Below are positions 11,958 through 23,254 of a stretch of 64,000 nucleotides of DNA, piece by piece. Source of the DNA: Boesenbergia rotunda (lineage: Eukaryota; Streptophyta; Magnoliopsida; Zingiberales; Zingiberaceae); assembly GCA_024364735.1 (NCBI GenBank), contig JAGFNQ010000281.1:62001-126000 (forward strand). Reading direction: 5' to 3'. The first letter of the stretch is position 1; each line of letters starts with the position of its first letter. Under the pieces are notes generated by a model. That model was not told the origin of the DNA. It did no database searches and was given only the letters and a program-made list of their open reading frames with translations. The position numbers and the translations under genes were made by a program.

Positions 11958-12119
11958 AAAAATCAACCATGCAGAAACCCTAAATCCTACTTTGATAGTG
12001 CCGAGCAGTCTGCATCCCCGCCTCAGGATCACACATTAACACTTTCGATACTTGCCTAGGTTTTAGTTGCCCGGAGGGATTCGAGGGATCAGCTTGCGAC
12101 TAAAGCACAAAACACAACT

Positions 12120-12397
12120 AGGGCACACACAATGTCCTCCTTCGACAATACCATTTACGTTGTTGCGCTGAGAGAGAATGGACAACAATTCTAAACGCTG
12201 GTCATCCGAACCACAAATTATTATTTTACTGCAAAAGTGGTTCGGATGTTTCGAAATTGTGAATGGAAAAGGTATTTTGTGGCGCCAAGGGTATAATAGG
12301 AAGTTCACTTTAAACCATGCGCCCTTTGGTAAAATAGAAACCATGGTGCGTCGTTTGGTAATTTCCGATTGTTACGTACGCCCTTTGGTAAATTGCC
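12120..12397 (-). repeat. Right terminal repeat of the DUF1985-bearing element
   Basis: Read inward from 12397 on the minus strand: GGCAATTTACCAAAGGGCGT, then CCATGGTTTC, TTACCAAA, AGTGAACTTCCT and TTATACCC. These blocks come in the same order as the terminal repeat of the palindromic element (47661-47770), so the two are related. The other end of this element is not in the window, and no target duplication can be tested. Confidence 0.6.
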
Positions 12398-14040
12398 TTT
12401 TTTTACCGACTTCACCATTTAGAACTTATCTAAATTCAAAATTTCAAGTTGATACATTTAGTTTAATGTTTGTTTAGAGATTTATTTCAATTTAGACGTC
12501 TATTAAAGTTCCTACATACAATAAAAACATTTCCTAGATTTGGACAGATCCATTTAAATTATGCTCATAAACTTTGACTAAATTCTGATTGAAAGATAAA
12601 CATATACTAAGAAAATTTTAAAATGACTATCTACAATACTTAAAATTCAATGACTAAAATTAGATCAAAGATTATATTCAATTAAAATTTTAAATTCAGA
12701 GACACTGCTCAGTAAATTTAGGCTAAAAAAAAATTAAGAACGTATGTTAAATTACTTAACAATGTACACTTGACTACAATAAGTGACTAAGTTCAAGCTT
12801 AGAAATCCGATTAGCTAAGTTCGCTATGCAAGCTCAAATGTCAAATGTTCACAAATTTCATAAAGTTGAACAACTAAAATTGGAGGCAAAGTTTTTGTTC
12901 ATATTAGAAATACCCTCATTGAAATTTAGAGACTAAAAAACATCAATCACATAACTGTCATTTTATAAAGAATGGATTTCAAATACTACACATTTCATAC
13001 CTATATAAAAAAACTTGAAAAAAAGAGATATAATTTCAACAAAACAGAGCAAGTAAATGAGAAAATCCTAAAATTAAAAAATAATAGCTGACAACTAAGG
13101 AAGAACAAAATATATAAACATATTCGATCACTCAAAATAAGCTTAAACGAAAGCATTAACATTAGCATCGCGCTCAATTAACAATTATTTGTTAAGACAA
13201 ACACTTGCTTCTAGGTTAGTAAGATTGTTGGGAGATAATAAATCATGAATTATTTTATTATATATTTTTACCATGGATGCGAAAAGAAAAATTAATGAAT
13301 TAAGATTACCAAAAAAAATTCACAAAGAATGAAAGGATAAGCTAAGATAACAGAAAATCATATACACCTAGGTTTGTAAAAATCAGCTAGGTATAACTCC
13401 TTTTTGTTTATTAAAGCATTCAACATTGCCCATAAACTCCAAACCCTAAATCCATACTCGGCAGCATATCTAGAGTTTGATTTTTTTTTTGAAAGTGATA
13501 ATGAAAAAGTTGATAGATAAATTGCTCTTACTATCACTCTACACAATCATACTTGAGATTTTCATCATATATGACTCTTCGTTTAATTCTTTCAAAATAC
13601 TTAGATCTTTTACTTTGTTCGAGAATCTCCTCTCTTATTCCATCTCGTACTGGAGAATAACGAAAACCAATTCAATCACGTTTTCATATTCAAATCAAAT
13701 ACTTTCCGCTTATAATTAAAGAAAAAGAGAAGATTATTTCTTTTACCAAACGTACTCGGATCAAATCACAATCTTATAATTAGTAAAATAAGAACAAAAA
13801 ATCTTTCTCAATCAATGATTTTTTTTAGAACAAAATAAAGATATTGTTGTCTTAATTTACTGTAAAAAATTGATAATAATTTATAAAACAATAATAAGAA
13901 TATTGACAAACACCTTATAGCCATCAAGCAAACTCTAAATTAACTGAAATAGTTATTCAAATACATCTCCTTGAGAAGCGTCTTGGCCAAATAGTTTATC
14001 AAAAAATAAAAGGATAGATCTGAGTTGTTTATATTGCATT
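12398..14040. other. AT-rich non-coding stretch
   Basis: No coding region, RNA gene or clear repeat structure is supported; the short ORFs lack recognisable domains. Confidence 0.6.
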
Positions 14041-15690
14041 GGCGACAGTTTATAATTTCTATTACAAATGATGGATACTGCTTAGCCCCTCCACATTCGA
14101 TTAATCCCAAATAAATCTCTTAACCCTAAATTGTTTACAATTTAGTCTCTCAAAATTAAGATTTCCTAACTCTTTAAACCCTCAAAGGTTCTCCCGATCG
14201 TCCAGAACCCTAAAATTAGTCATGGAAACTTATCTGAAAATTTTCAAAATTTTCTAGCCCAGATTCCGAATTGTCATATTTAATATTCTCCTCCTTTAAT
14301 AAAAATTTGATTCCCAAAGTTCGTTATCGCATACAGTATATACTAACAACACATACCATATAAATGCAGCACGAAAAATAACCATACATTTCCTGGATAG
14401 GGTAGCGCCCTATTGAATCCAGTGATCTCTCATAATCACGGATTGATAACCAACATCTCTCCAGCTAGTAGGGAGCACCCTAGACCCCATAATTTAATCG
14501 TAAACACCCTCTTAATTCCATCCAAGTATATCCATGCCAACCACGAAAAAGAATTATCAATATCAATCACTATTTCATTGAAAAATACATTTACGAATAT
14601 CATACCGCAAAAAGTCGATCCCTTCGTCCGCAATGCCTCCTCTCTAGTGTCAGCATAGATTCGTCTCGTCTCTGACGATGGAGGTGGCACTATCGAATAC
14701 TGTTGTGGTTGTGCCTGTAGCTATGGCTAAGACACCGACACTCCAACAGTCTACAAAAGTTGAACACCATAGGTTGATATGGTGGATAATACTGATACAG
14801 AGGAATAGTCTAATGTTGAGATCCTGAGACAGTAAACTACGTTACTGCTAGGATGCTCATATCTATACATATTATAAACAGCTGCTGGAAGGACAGACTG
14901 CGACTGACGGAAAGAAGACTGAATCTTATATCCTCCTCCCTGAGATCCTGACTGACTCAAATGCACTCTCTGTCCAGTAACTCCCGTACCCTCATTCTGT
15001 GTCTTCAGCGCATAATCTCGACTCATATATCCCGGTAGTTTGCGGTAGTAGCAAATAGGATGCTCTAATAGACAATCCACCCTACTATATTCTTGAAAAT
15101 TACACAATGCACAGTGCAACCTATCAGTAGACTACTCCCGCCTCTGCTGAGATGACCTAAAGGATTCACCTGAAAAACATCCTGACTTCTGAGGCATAGA
15201 AGACGCCCCAGAGATACTCTAAACAGATTGCCTCTGGCTGCCACGCTTCTGTCTCGTGGCCTAAGGATGCTGAGTCTGGGTTGCATCCTGCACCGACTCC
15301 TTTCCCTTTTTATCTTCATTTACACTCCACTGGGTCATCTCAATCAAAAGGGCTTTCTCTATGATGCTATGCTATACGGAGTTGAATGTACCCAACTAAT
15401 CTCTGAGTAAACTGCAATATACGTGATCTATCCTCTGCAATTAACTGCAAGCAAAATTCAACTAACCGGTTGAATTCTACGTTGTACTCCATGACAGTAT
15501 GATTTCCTTGCTGAAGACCCCAAAATTCCTAACGTTAAGTCATCTGATAGTTAAGTCATCTGATACGCAATTGAAATATAATGACTCTCAAACGTCTCAC
15601 GAAAAACTGCCAATGTGTTGTTCACCAATCACTGTACGCTGTGTGGCCCACCAGGTAACTTTCTCATCTCGTAAATGATAGGCAACCAAC
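14041..15690 (-). mobile_element. Decayed Gag-only element (relic of the family at 1-7220)
   Basis: A degenerate copy of the gag and 3' end of the element at 1-7220. LTR-like sequence ends near 14283, followed by a polypurine-like tract (14286-14295). Gag tail (ETRRIYADTREEA) lies near 14640-14680, zinc knuckle remains (CALCNFQEYSRVDC and CYYRKLPGYMSRDY, the latter with Cys and His changed) near 15030-15115, and capsid remains run up to 15690. The gag sequence resumes at 25578 beyond an inserted LTR. Stops and frameshifts are everywhere. As in the young copy, the frame ends at the would-be protease start, with about 300 bases to the LTR and no pol. Confidence 0.75.
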
Positions 15691-16055
15691 TGTCATACCC
15701 CAAGACTAATGAAATCGCTAATCCAATACAAAATCGGACAACTCCCTTGTACGATGGACAATTTAAAGACATTCAACACACACAATATAATAATTGGTCT
15801 CAGACCTTAAAACAAGAGATATAATAAAAGATACTAAGTGCATCTCAACAATAAAACTGTAAAACACACCTGAGCTGCCCTCGGGGTAAGCGCACAGCAA
15901 ACTAACAAGCACAAAGTCCAACAGAGGGCTCAAAAATACAATACCGCAACAAATGATCACGATACAAGTCCACGACATAAAAATGAATATAAAAAAAAAG
16001 TATGCGATAAAAGAGAAAAAATATACGCAAAAACACACATCACTAGAGTCGTAGG

Positions 16056-17572
16056 TGTAGGACCGGTGCCGTCGATAGAGGGGGGGGGGTGAATATCGAC
16101 CGTAAAATTTTTCTCGCGGAAACTCGTCTTACTTTCGAAATTCGTTCTAAACAGAGCGTTAGTAGCACAGCGAAAAATAAAGCAGAAAAATAAAGAATGA
16201 CACAAATTGAACACGGGGTTTTACTTGGTTCCCGACCCCCCAGGGTCAGTACATCCAAGTCCTAAGCACGGGAACGCCCGTCCACTAATGGTCTCCTTTT
16301 CGGACTTTCCGGAGGCGGAGAAACCCGTCTTACAGTGCAAGAGTTACAAACAAAAGATAGATAAAATGAAACTGCAGAATGTAAACTCAAACCGAACAAA
16401 TAGATTAAAACTCGGCCGATCTGGACCTCCGAAGTGTCGCGCACTTCCTCCTGGAGCCTCCTGGTCGCAAAGCTTCGTCGTTAGCGCATTGTTGTCACTT
16501 GGGAAGCTTAGAATGGTTCCGGAATGTTGTGTCTCGAGTTGTGGGGTCGAAGACCCTTTTATAGGCTTCATTAGGGCGCCTGTGTTGATGGGGGCGCCTC
16601 AAAGGGTTCGGTCAAAGTTTATCTCCGCGTCGAACTCGCCGCAGCCGGTAAAACTCTTGACCAGGGCGCCTTGGACCATCCAGATGCCTGAATGAGCTTG
16701 GTCAAAGCTTATCTCTGCTTCGAACTCGCAGCAGCAGACACAGCTATCAACCAGGGCGCCTGTATCATAGGGGGCGCATGAATGAAAGCGTGGTTTGCCT
16801 CCTTTCATTGAGGCACCCTGGATGATGGGGGCGCCTAGCTGCCTGACATCCAACCACGTGGTGTGTTGTTTGCTTGCTTTGTCTTTCATTCTAGGTACCT
16901 GCAAGACACATAAATACAAAGCAAACACATATACAACCTTAGCCTTAGCGAAATGGTTTTGACTTGGGATTTCCACGAAACCCTAGGTCAAACTGACGCA
17001 AGTTCCCACCCCTGGGAACGCGCCTGTCACCTACTCCTCTCAGGAGACGGTTGTCACCCAATCCATTCGGGTGGACTTTAACTTAGCCTTCGATACTCTC
17101 GGATCTCAAGACGTCTGACCCTCGACCCGTCTCTACTTATGTCCTTAGTCATCGCTCAGCTAAGTTGCTCAATCCCTCGGACCAAGACTTCGTGCCCAAA
17201 CCCTAGGTCCAGGACTTTTGCCTAGCTTCACTCACCAGGACTTATTGCCCAAATTTACTCACCAGGTCTTCGGTGCCCAGCCCTCGGTTAGAGCTTAGTG
17301 CCCAATTCCACGAACCAGGACTTAGTGCCCAACCCATAGTCAGGTCTTAGGTGTCCAGCCCTCGGTCATGACTTAGTGCCCAATTCCTCAAACCAGGTCT
17401 TCGTGCCCAATTCTTCGAACCAGGACTTATTGCCTAGGTTTACTAGGACTTTCTTTCAGTTTGGTACTCTCTTGAATTACCCTTCTCTTGTTCAATGTAT
17501 CACTGACTTAAGCATATTGTCAAACATTGAAACACTTAGAAGAGGGCATCACTGATGCAACTTGCACCAACA
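16056..17572 (-). repeat. 3' LTR of the Sirevirus-like element
   Basis: 1517 bp, paired with 21708-23254. It holds a cluster of GGCGCC-containing units (16570-16840) and a degenerate array of short units with the core GGACTTAGTGCCCAA (17170-17450). Confidence 0.88.
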
Positions 17573-17573
17573 A

Positions 17574-17587
17574 TCTCCCCTTTTTTG
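17574..17587 (-). other. Polypurine tract of the Sirevirus-like element
   Basis: The minus strand reads AAAAAAGGGGAGA followed by the LTR start TGTTGGTGC. Confidence 0.8.
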
Positions 17588-20140
17588 ATGTTTGACAATA
17601 TCTTAAGTTAAATTGGTTGAAAGGGGTAAACCTTGAAAAAAAAAATAATCTAGGTTTTGAAAATACATTTTGATCTTTGGGAGAAATACATTCTGAAGAT
17701 AAGCTCACTCTCCCCCTTTGTCATACATTAAAAAAATACGACCAAAACCCTTGCACCAACAATAAAAGATTTTCTTTTGAAAGTACTTAGTATAATTTTT
17801 GAAATCATAGCAGAGAGCTAGTTTAACAAGAATAATTGCACCAGAAAATTACACCTTGAAATGTATTGTGCATAAAAATATTTTGTATTTTCAGAAAATT
17901 TTTGACTTAGAAAAAAACATTGCCTTGGGAAAAAATTCTATTGAGAAAGATTTTCAAAAGCAATTGCATACTTAAATGATTTTTCCTTAGAAACATATGT
18001 ATATTTTAAAAAATATTTCACTTAGAGATTTTTGTATTTTAAAATAATAATTTGAAAATTATCGTGCAAAACCTTGTGCTTTGAAAGATATTAAGCTTGA
18101 AAAAAATACAAGTACTTTTAAAAGATATTGAGCTTTTTGAAAGATGCAAGTACTTTTAAAATATCTGTACCTTTTTGAAAGATACAACTACTTTTAAAAT
18201 ATCTGTATCTTTTAAAAATATCAGTCTCTTCGAAAGATATTATGTATAAGTGTTTCTTGAAAAATATTATGCATTTGAAAATCATAAGTATTTTGAAAAA
18301 TATTATGAATTTAAAACATAAGTACTTTGAAAAATATTATGAATTTGAAAAATATTAAAAAATATTATGAATTTGAAAAACATAAGTACTTTGAAAATAT
18401 TATGAATTTGAAAAGCATAAGTACTTTGAAAATATTATGAATTTAAAAAAAAAATTACTTGACTCATATTTTGAAACTACTTACAAAAATATTATTTTTA
18501 ACACATAATATTTTACTTGTATTAGTTTCTTTTCCAATCTAACACAATCCTAGGAAACCTTGTTAACTATAAGAACATTTCCCTAAGTGTCCTGAAAATT
18601 TTCCAAATTCAAGTAAATATTATTTCAAAAAGTATTTCAAAATGATTTTATAAGTAATTTTTTTTTTGAAAAACAGAATAATATTATTTTGAAAGACTTA
18701 TATTTTCAACAAGATTTTGAAGATATAGTGCACTAAAATATATTAATTTGAAATGTTTAATAACCCTTTTTTAATTTAACCTCCCCCTAAACTTGACCCA
18801 GTCTTAGGAAGCTTGTTGACCACAAGTACTCTTCCTCTGGTCCTCAGGGTTTGGTTCAGATCAAAGGAATTATTTAATAATTTTCAAAATAATTGCAAAT
18901 TTTTTTTTTAGAAAAATACATGTCAAAAAGTTTTCTTTTGACTTAGACTCCCCCTAAATTTGGCACATCCTAGGAGTACTTGTAGATCATGAAGTAGGCA
19001 TTCCTCTGTGTCTTTTAGGGTTTATCAAAATCAAATGAACAATAATTTTCAGGAAGATAAATTTCGAACCCACAATTTGGAAAGAAGATAATTTTTAAAG
19101 TATAAGCTTTTTCGAAACCACAAGTGATAGTAATTCAAAGCACAGTTTTTGAAAAATATTTCAAAAGAGTGAAAACACTCCCCCTGTACCCGACACCGTT
19201 TGACTCTATCTAAGTGCCTTAAGGAACTTTAGTGTTGTCCTAAGATGCTTGTGTCTAATTGTATGAGTTAAACAATTTTCACAAAGATATAATTTTAAAA
19301 ATCTATTAAATAATCAATCAAACAAGCATGAAATACATAAAAAATTATTATGTTAAAACACTATTTTAAAAATAAATTTTTAAAAAAGTATTCTAAGAAT
19401 TTTGGAAAACAATTTTGAAAAATATTTTTCATTTTATTAGTCCTTAACATCTCACCCATTCTAGATGTCTCAATACAAGCAAGCATGGTTGCCTTATGGG
19501 TGCATTGTGAGATGCGTGGATTATTTTTCTTAATTCATTATTAAATCTAAGAGTTAATTGAAACTTGTGTTAAATTCAAATTTATCAAATAGTAAGGTGA
19601 ATTTGATTTTCAATAATCGGCTTCCAGGTCTTGGCGAGGCACAGAGGCATTCTTTGGCCGTAGCCTTATTAGAGCAACAACCCTTTCCTTGACAAAGCCT
19701 TTTATTGAAAATTCATTTTCAAATTACTTCTTAAAAAATTTTGGTCTAACTAGCTTAGGTTTTGGATCAGTAGCTTCGGCTAGTAGTTCCACCAGATGGT
19801 TTCCCTAACGTACTATCATCTCACCTCCACCTAATACTAGGTTGTTCAAGTTTCAACTATTCTTTTTCCTATAACCGTTCTAAATCATGCATAAATTTAA
19901 ATATAAATGACATGACATCTATTAAAACATAGCAGATGCATGACATGACAGTTATGCATGACTCAAGCAATTCAAATCATTTTATTTAAGTTTCTAATAA
20001 TGTATCAAATTCCCAATTTGATACATGTCGTGTGAACCCGCGAATATGCCAACCCACTTTGACATATTTAATATTATTAATTTAATTGTTACGGTTTGGG
20101 TAAGATTTTATTTAATACGAGTTTAAGTTATTTAAGAATT
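17588..20140. other. Non-coding interior of the Sirevirus-like element
   Basis: AT-rich, with reiterated motifs such as AAAATATTATGAATTTGAAA (18240-18450). A loose repeat of about 170-240 bp has units marked by CTCCCCCTAAA (18781, 18948, 19177). Pol would normally be encoded here; no frame supports it. Confidence 0.7.
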
Positions 20141-20640
20141 AATTGAATTCAAATTAAGAATTAATTGAAGTTGAGTTAATTGAAGTTAAATTAATTGAGG
20201 TTGAATTAATTAGGAATTAATTAACGTTGATTAAAGATTAATTGAAGTTAAATTAATTAAAAATTAATTGAGGTTGAATTAATTAAGAATTAATTAACGT
20301 TGATTAAAGATTAATTGAAGTTAAATTAATTGAGGTTGAATTAATTATGAATTAAGTAATGTTAAATTAATTGAAGATTAATTGAAGTTAAATTAATTAG
20401 AAATTAATTGAGGTTGAATTAATTAAGAATTAAATTAATTAAAATTAATTGAAATTAGAAATTAATTGAGGTTGAATTAATTAAGAATTAAATTAATTAA
20501 AATTAATTGAAATTAGAAATTAATTGAGGTTGAATTAATTAAGAATTAATTAATTAAAGATTAATTAAAGTTAAATTAATTACAAATTAATTGAGGTTGA
20601 ATTAATTAAGAATTAATTAAAGTTAAATTAAGATTTAATT
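20140..20640. repeat. AT-rich minisatellite
   Basis: Degenerate units built from AATTAATTGAGGTTGAATTA and AAGAATTAATTGAAGTTAA, about 25-70 bp, lying just 3' of the CCHC ORF on its own strand. Confidence 0.8.
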
Positions 20641-20651
20641 TGATTTAAATT

Positions 20652-21599
20652 TCAAATTTTCAGGGTTAAAAGTTGTGGAGTTAATTTCATCATTTTCATT
20701 ATTTCGAAAATATCTGATTCCTTTACTATTTCTTCTTTATTTATCTTTTCAGGTTTTTCTAATAATTCTGATTTATTTGAATCTTTATGAACTTTATTAA
20801 CTATAGACTTGATCTCAGATAATACCTTTTCCTCCTCATCCTTAAAATTACATCCTTCAATATCCTCAAAGGTGGAGTAATTTGGGCAACTAGTTAATAT
20901 TTCAAGATTATCCAGGGAAATAATTAGATTATTATCTAAAAAGATTTTATCTCCCATATCCTTAGTAAAATTATTTTTATTTTCAGAAAATTCTTCAGAA
21001 ATATTTTCACTATTATCCTCAAGATTATCAGATGTAATTTCAATATTATCCTCAAGATTGTCAGATTTAATCTCAACATTATCTTCAAGATTGTCAAATT
21101 TAATTTTAACATTATTTTCAAGATTGTCAAATTTAATCTCAACATTATCTTCAAGATTATCATATTTAATTTCAGGGTTATCCCTAGGAAATTCAGAATT
21201 AATTTCACAAATTATTGCATTGATATTGACAATTAAAGAATTAATTTTTGATAATCTATTACTGTCTACTTTTTCTAGTTGGTCATGCAAAATATTAATT
21301 TGACTATGCAGTAAATTTAACTTTATAGAAAAATTATCAACCTTATCATATGATTGTGCAAGAGATTGAAAATTTCTAGGAATGTAAATTTTGTGTACTT
21401 TTGCCGGACATTTATTCTTGCAGTGCCCGTATTTTTGGCACTTGAAGCATTTGATGTGATCTTTGTTCCTCCGGCCTCCTGGTGCTGGTACGTCTTTTGT
21501 CGTCGGTGAAGAACGAGTCTTACGAGTAGGGCACTGATTTTTGTAGTGCACTCTCTCCCTGCACTTGAAACATATTATATGGAATTTAAAATTTGACAT
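20652..21599 (-). CDS. Gag-derived double CCHC zinc-knuckle protein with 12-residue repeats
   Basis: 315 residues, starting 108 bases inside the 5' LTR end, so it is first on the element RNA. Two CX2CX4HX4C knuckles lie at residues 10-23 (CFKCRERVHYKNQC) and about 50-63 (CFKCQKYGHCKNKC); they are the nucleic-acid-binding part of a copia-type Gag. There is no capsid domain upstream, so the protein begins where a Gag would end. A coiled-coil-like stretch follows (about 85-130). Then come at least five acidic 12-residue repeats with the core FDNLEDNVEIK (about 145-205), and an Asp/Glu/Lys-rich tail. The frame is open throughout, which suggests either selection or a recent origin. It could bind element RNA; how the RNA is packaged in trans is unknown. 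Confidence 0.7.
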   Translation of the reverse strand: MSNFKFHIICFKCRERVHYKNQCPTRKTRSSPTTKDVPAPGGRRNKDHIKCFKCQKYGHCKNKCPAKVHKIYIPRNFQSLAQSYDKVDNFSIKLNLLHSQINILHDQLEKVDSNRLSKINSLIVNINAIICEINSEFPRDNPEIKYDNLEDNVEIKFDNLENNVKIKFDNLEDNVEIKSDNLEDNIEITSDNLEDNSENISEEFSENKNNFTKDMGDKIFLDNNLIISLDNLEILTSCPNYSTFEDIEGCNFKDEEEKVLSEIKSIVNKVHKDSNKSELLEKPEKINKEEIVKESDIFEIMKMMKLTPQLLTLKI

Positions 21600-21692
21600 T
21601 TAAAAATAAAATGTACCCGATTCATCCCTAGGCTCCCCCTCAACTCCTGACGTCTTTGCTCCATCGGTGATTAGTCTGGTGAAGAGTAATTT

Positions 21693-21705
21693 GGCTCTGA
21701 TACCA
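21693..21705 (-). other. Primer binding site (initiator Met-tRNA)
   Basis: The minus strand reads TGGTATCAGAGCC, two bases from the LTR end at 21708. Confidence 0.88.
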
Positions 21706-21707
21706 AT

Positions 21708-23254
21708 TGTAGAACCGGTGCCGTCGATAGAGGGGGGTGGGGGTGAATGTTGACCGTAAAATTTTTCTCGCGGAAACTCGTCTTACTTTCGAAATTCATT
21801 CTAAACAGAGCGTTAGTAGCACAGCGGAAAATAAAGCAGAAAAATAAAGAACGACACAAATTGCACACGGGATTTTACTTAGTTCCCGACCCCTAGGATC
21901 AGTACATCCAAGGCCTAAGCACGGGAACGCCCGTCCACTAATGGTCTCCTTTCCGGACTTTCCGGAGGCGGAGAAACCCGTCTTACAGTGCAAGAGTTAC
22001 AAACAAAAGATAGATAAAATGAAACTACATAATGTAAACTCAAACCAAACAAACATATTGAAACTCGGCCGATCTGGACCTCCGAAGTGCCGCGCACTTA
22101 CTCCTAGAGCCTCTTGGTCGCAGAGCTTCGTCGTTAGCACCTTGTTGTCCCTTGGGAAGCTTAGAATGGTTCCCGAAAGTTGTGTCTCGAGTTGAGTGGT
22201 CGAAGCCCCTTTTATAAGCTTCATTGGGGCGCCTGTGTTGATGGGGGCGCCTCAAAGGGCTTGGTCAAAGCTTATCTCCGCGCCGAACTCGCCGCAGCCG
22301 ATAAAACTCTTGACCAGGGCGCCCTGGACCTTCCAGGCGCCTGAATGAGCTTGCTCAAAGCTTATCTCTGCTTGGAACTCGCAGCAGCAGACATAGCTTT
22401 CAACCAAGGTGCCTGTATCATAGGGGGCGCCTGAATGAAAGCCTGGTTGCCTCCTTTCATTGAGGCGCCATGGATGATGGGGGCGCCTAGCTGCCTGTCT
22501 TCCAGCCACATGGTGTGTTGTTTACTTGCTTTGTCTTTCATTCTAGGTACCTGCAAGACACATAAATACAAAGCAAACACATATACAACCTTAGCCTTAG
22601 CGAAATAGTTCTGACTTCGGATTTCCGCGAACCCCTAGGTCGAATCGACACAAGTTCCTACCCCTGGGAACGCGCCTTTCACCTACTCCTCTCAAGAGAC
22701 GGTTGCCACCCAATCCATTCGGGTGGATTTTAACTTAGCCTTCGATACTCTCGGACCTCAAGACGTCCGACCCTCGACCCGTCTCTACTTATGTCCTTAG
22801 TCATCGCTCAGCTAAGTTGCTCAATCCTTCAGACCAAGACTTCGTGCCCAAACCCTAGATCCAGGACTTAGTGTCTAACTTCACTTATCAGGACTTTTGT
22901 CCAGCTTCACTTACCAGGACTTATTGTCCAACTTTACTCACCAGGTCTTCGGTGCCCAGCCCTCGGCCAAGGCTTAGTGCCAAATTCAACGAACTAGAAC
23001 TTAGTGCCCACCCCTCGATCAGGTCTTAGGTGTCCAGCCCTCGACCAGGACTTAGTGCCCAATTCCTCGAACCAGGTCTTCGTGCCCAATTCTTCGAACC
23101 ATGACTCATTGCCTAGGTTTACTAAGACTTTCTTTCACTTTGGTACTCCTCTCTTGACTTACCATTCCCTTGTTCAATGTATCACTGATTTAAGCATATT
23201 GTCAAACATTGAAACACTTAGAGGAGGACATCACTGATACAACTCGCACCAACA
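21708..23254 (-). repeat. 5' LTR of the Sirevirus-like element
   Basis: 1547 bp, paired with 16056-17572 with visible divergence and small indels, so this insertion is older than the one at 1-7220. It has the same GGCGCC cluster (22230-22490) and GTGCCCAA array (22820-23090). Confidence 0.88.

Larger units (their letters stand above)
16056..23254 (-). mobile_element. Non-autonomous Sirevirus-like LTR retrotransposon (7.2 kb)
   Basis: LTRs 16056-17572 and 21708-23254 read TGTTGGTGC...CTACA on the minus strand. A perfect 5-bp target duplication GTAGG lies at 16051-16055 and 23255-23259. The primer site at 21693-21705 and polypurine tract at 17574-17587 fix the orientation. The 4.1-kb interior encodes only a CCHC protein (20652-21599). 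Six CTCCCC-type tracts (near 17574, 17709, 18781, 18948, 19177 and 21633; GGGGGAG on the coding strand) recall the multiplied polypurine tracts of Sireviruses (Ty1/copia). No reverse transcriptase or integrase is seen. Confidence 0.85.
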
